A stretch of 64,000 nucleotides of DNA from Cristatella mucedo (taxonomy: Eukaryota > Bryozoa > Phylactolaemata > Cristatellidae): assembly GCA_009760855.2 (NCBI GenBank), contig WPIO01000005.1:4200001-4264000 (forward strand), written 5' to 3'. The notes beneath the pieces are model-generated. The model saw nothing but the letters and a program-made list of their open reading frames with translations, was not told the DNA's origin and searched no databases. Position numbers and translations under genes: made by a program. This document shows, one piece after another, positions 62,547-64,000 of this stretch. Positions within the stretch are counted from its first letter, which is position 1. Every line of letters starts with the position of its first letter.

Positions 62547-63642
62547 GTGCTAGCCCAAAAAATCTACACATCATGGGAATTGATACAAATCTGAAACTTT
62601 GCTGAGATTTACAAAATCATGGCCAAAAATACTTCCACGGGGTCAGGTTAATATGAGGAAGCAGTTAAGTAACAGATTACACATGCTGCCACCTCGATTG
62701 TACTGCTAGGTGTAGAAAAACAGCATGCACAATTATCTTATTTGGCGGTTTCACGTGAACGCACAAACAGTTGCAGTTTTTGAGAGGCTGTTTTGGCAGC
62801 ACAATCACAGAAGACGGTGAAGTACGACTTTTTGGATTGTCCAGATATACATCTACAGAAAAATGCACCTTAACAAGTGTGCCGGGCACTAGTTTGGGGA
62901 ATGTTCAAGGTTTGAGACTTCTTGTTTTGCACATGCACATACACAGGCCAGATCTGGTTTGAAAATATGTAAAAAATCAGTGGTGCAGTTAGAGCAAGAA
63001 ACCAGCTCACTACGTATCCTGATGAAAAAAGGGCAGTAGAGCACTACAATACTGCTTTAGAAGTGATGGCAAACACACGAGATGCCAAACCATCGTGAAC
63101 CTGCAAGGGATATAATGTGTTCCCTGAAATTATGAGATCGCAGATTAATTTAGTTGAATGAATTTAGAAAACTGAGGTAGTTAAAATCTGTGAAATAATT
63201 TTAAAGAATTCTTTATTTCCTCGTTTACAAGAAAATGCTGTTCGATTTTTTCCTTTCCACCTCGTCATCAAATTGTAGCATCTCTTCGAACCATACCAAA
63301 CTTATGGTTGCGAATGGTCAAATTAGCATGCTTCAAACTCTCGATGGTTGCTTTAAAAATGCCCAACATGTTTGTTGAGATAAAGTTCTGTAGAGACGGA
63401 TACCAGATGAATCTACCTAGTGAACCTTTCTTCGCAGTAGTCCGAAGATTCTAGAAAATATCTGTCAAGAATGATGACTATTTTGGTAGCTAGAAGTTGC
63501 CCCAGTTACTACAACAAATACTGCTAACTCGTGCAAATCATTTGCTCTGGTAAAGTTTTGTTGGCCAGCAGTCCATGAAAAAACTGAATTATCAGAGATT
63601 CTTAGTCAATCCTCAGGGTGCATAGATTTTTCTGGCCAGCAC

Positions 63643-63644
<2 letters not shown>
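62545..63644. mobile_element. Tc1/mariner-like element, 1.1 kb
   Basis: The left terminus CAGTGCTAGCC...AAAAATCTA and the right terminus, read in reverse as TAGTGCTGGCC...AAAAATCTA, form inverted repeats of about 30 bp. TA dinucleotides lie at both ends (62543-62544 and 63645-63646). The length is right for a Tc1/mariner element, but I could not read a transposase. The longest frames are about 70 residues and lack the DDE/DDD motifs. It is either non-autonomous or badly decayed. Confidence 0.65.
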
Positions 63645-63827
<183 letters not shown>

Positions 63828-64000
63828 ATTGCTAGTGAGGGGAGAGCCGATAAGAGGAACGTCTGTCTTTGAATCGAGACAGTGGAGTGACAGATGCAAA
63901 ATGCAAAAATGCTGATGCCGATCGTCAACTATCTCATAAACCACTCCCAAATCAGCTTCTTACCTAGTGATCCTGATGGCAACATAGAAGATTGTTTCTC

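Overview
This window is nuclear DNA from an animal, most likely an invertebrate. It has spliced genes with GT-AG introns, dense non-LTR retrotransposons, tRNA-derived SINEs, DNA transposons and many long microsatellites. I cannot name the species from sequence alone.

The main gene is on the minus strand, from ATG at 54259 to stop at 26857. It encodes a large lipid transfer protein of the apolipophorin / apolipoprotein B / vitellogenin superfamily. I placed 27 coding exons by splice sites. Their lengths and phases agree at every junction except one unresolved step (51240 to 47775). Together they encode about 3,465 residues: a signal peptide, the vitellogenin-type N-terminal lipid transfer module, open beta-sheet domains, and a very long tail of repeated beta-strand units. 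One 3,714-bp exon alone encodes 1,238 residues of that tail. A TATA box lies just upstream of the ATG and AATAAA follows the stop. A second gene, on the plus strand near 5.1-5.9 kb, is a partial phafin-like (PLEKHF) FYVE-domain gene.

Most of the rest is mobile DNA. LINE-A is a CR1/L2-like family ending in (ATT)n, with about twenty fragments. LINE-B is a second family whose tail is (ACAT)n-like, with four fragments. SINE-1 has a tRNA-like head and a tail matching the LINE-A 3' end, which suggests it uses LINE-A machinery. SINE-2 is an unrelated tRNA-like family. DNA transposons are a MULE with a broken FLYWCH-MULE transposase and good terminal inverted repeats (19999-22260), a 187-bp hAT element closely resembling SPIN with perfect 8-bp target duplications (14799-14985), a 1.1-kb Tc1/mariner-like element (62545-63644), and a 1.85-kb foldback element made of ~175-bp units (23161-25013).

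Layout: 1-5 kb LINE/SINE debris; 5.1-5.9 kb phafin exons; 6-23 kb nested transposons with short single-copy stretches; 23-25 kb foldback element; 26-54.3 kb the lipid transfer protein gene with SINE, LINE and microsatellite insertions in introns; 54.6-64 kb more LINEs, SINEs and the Tc1-like element.
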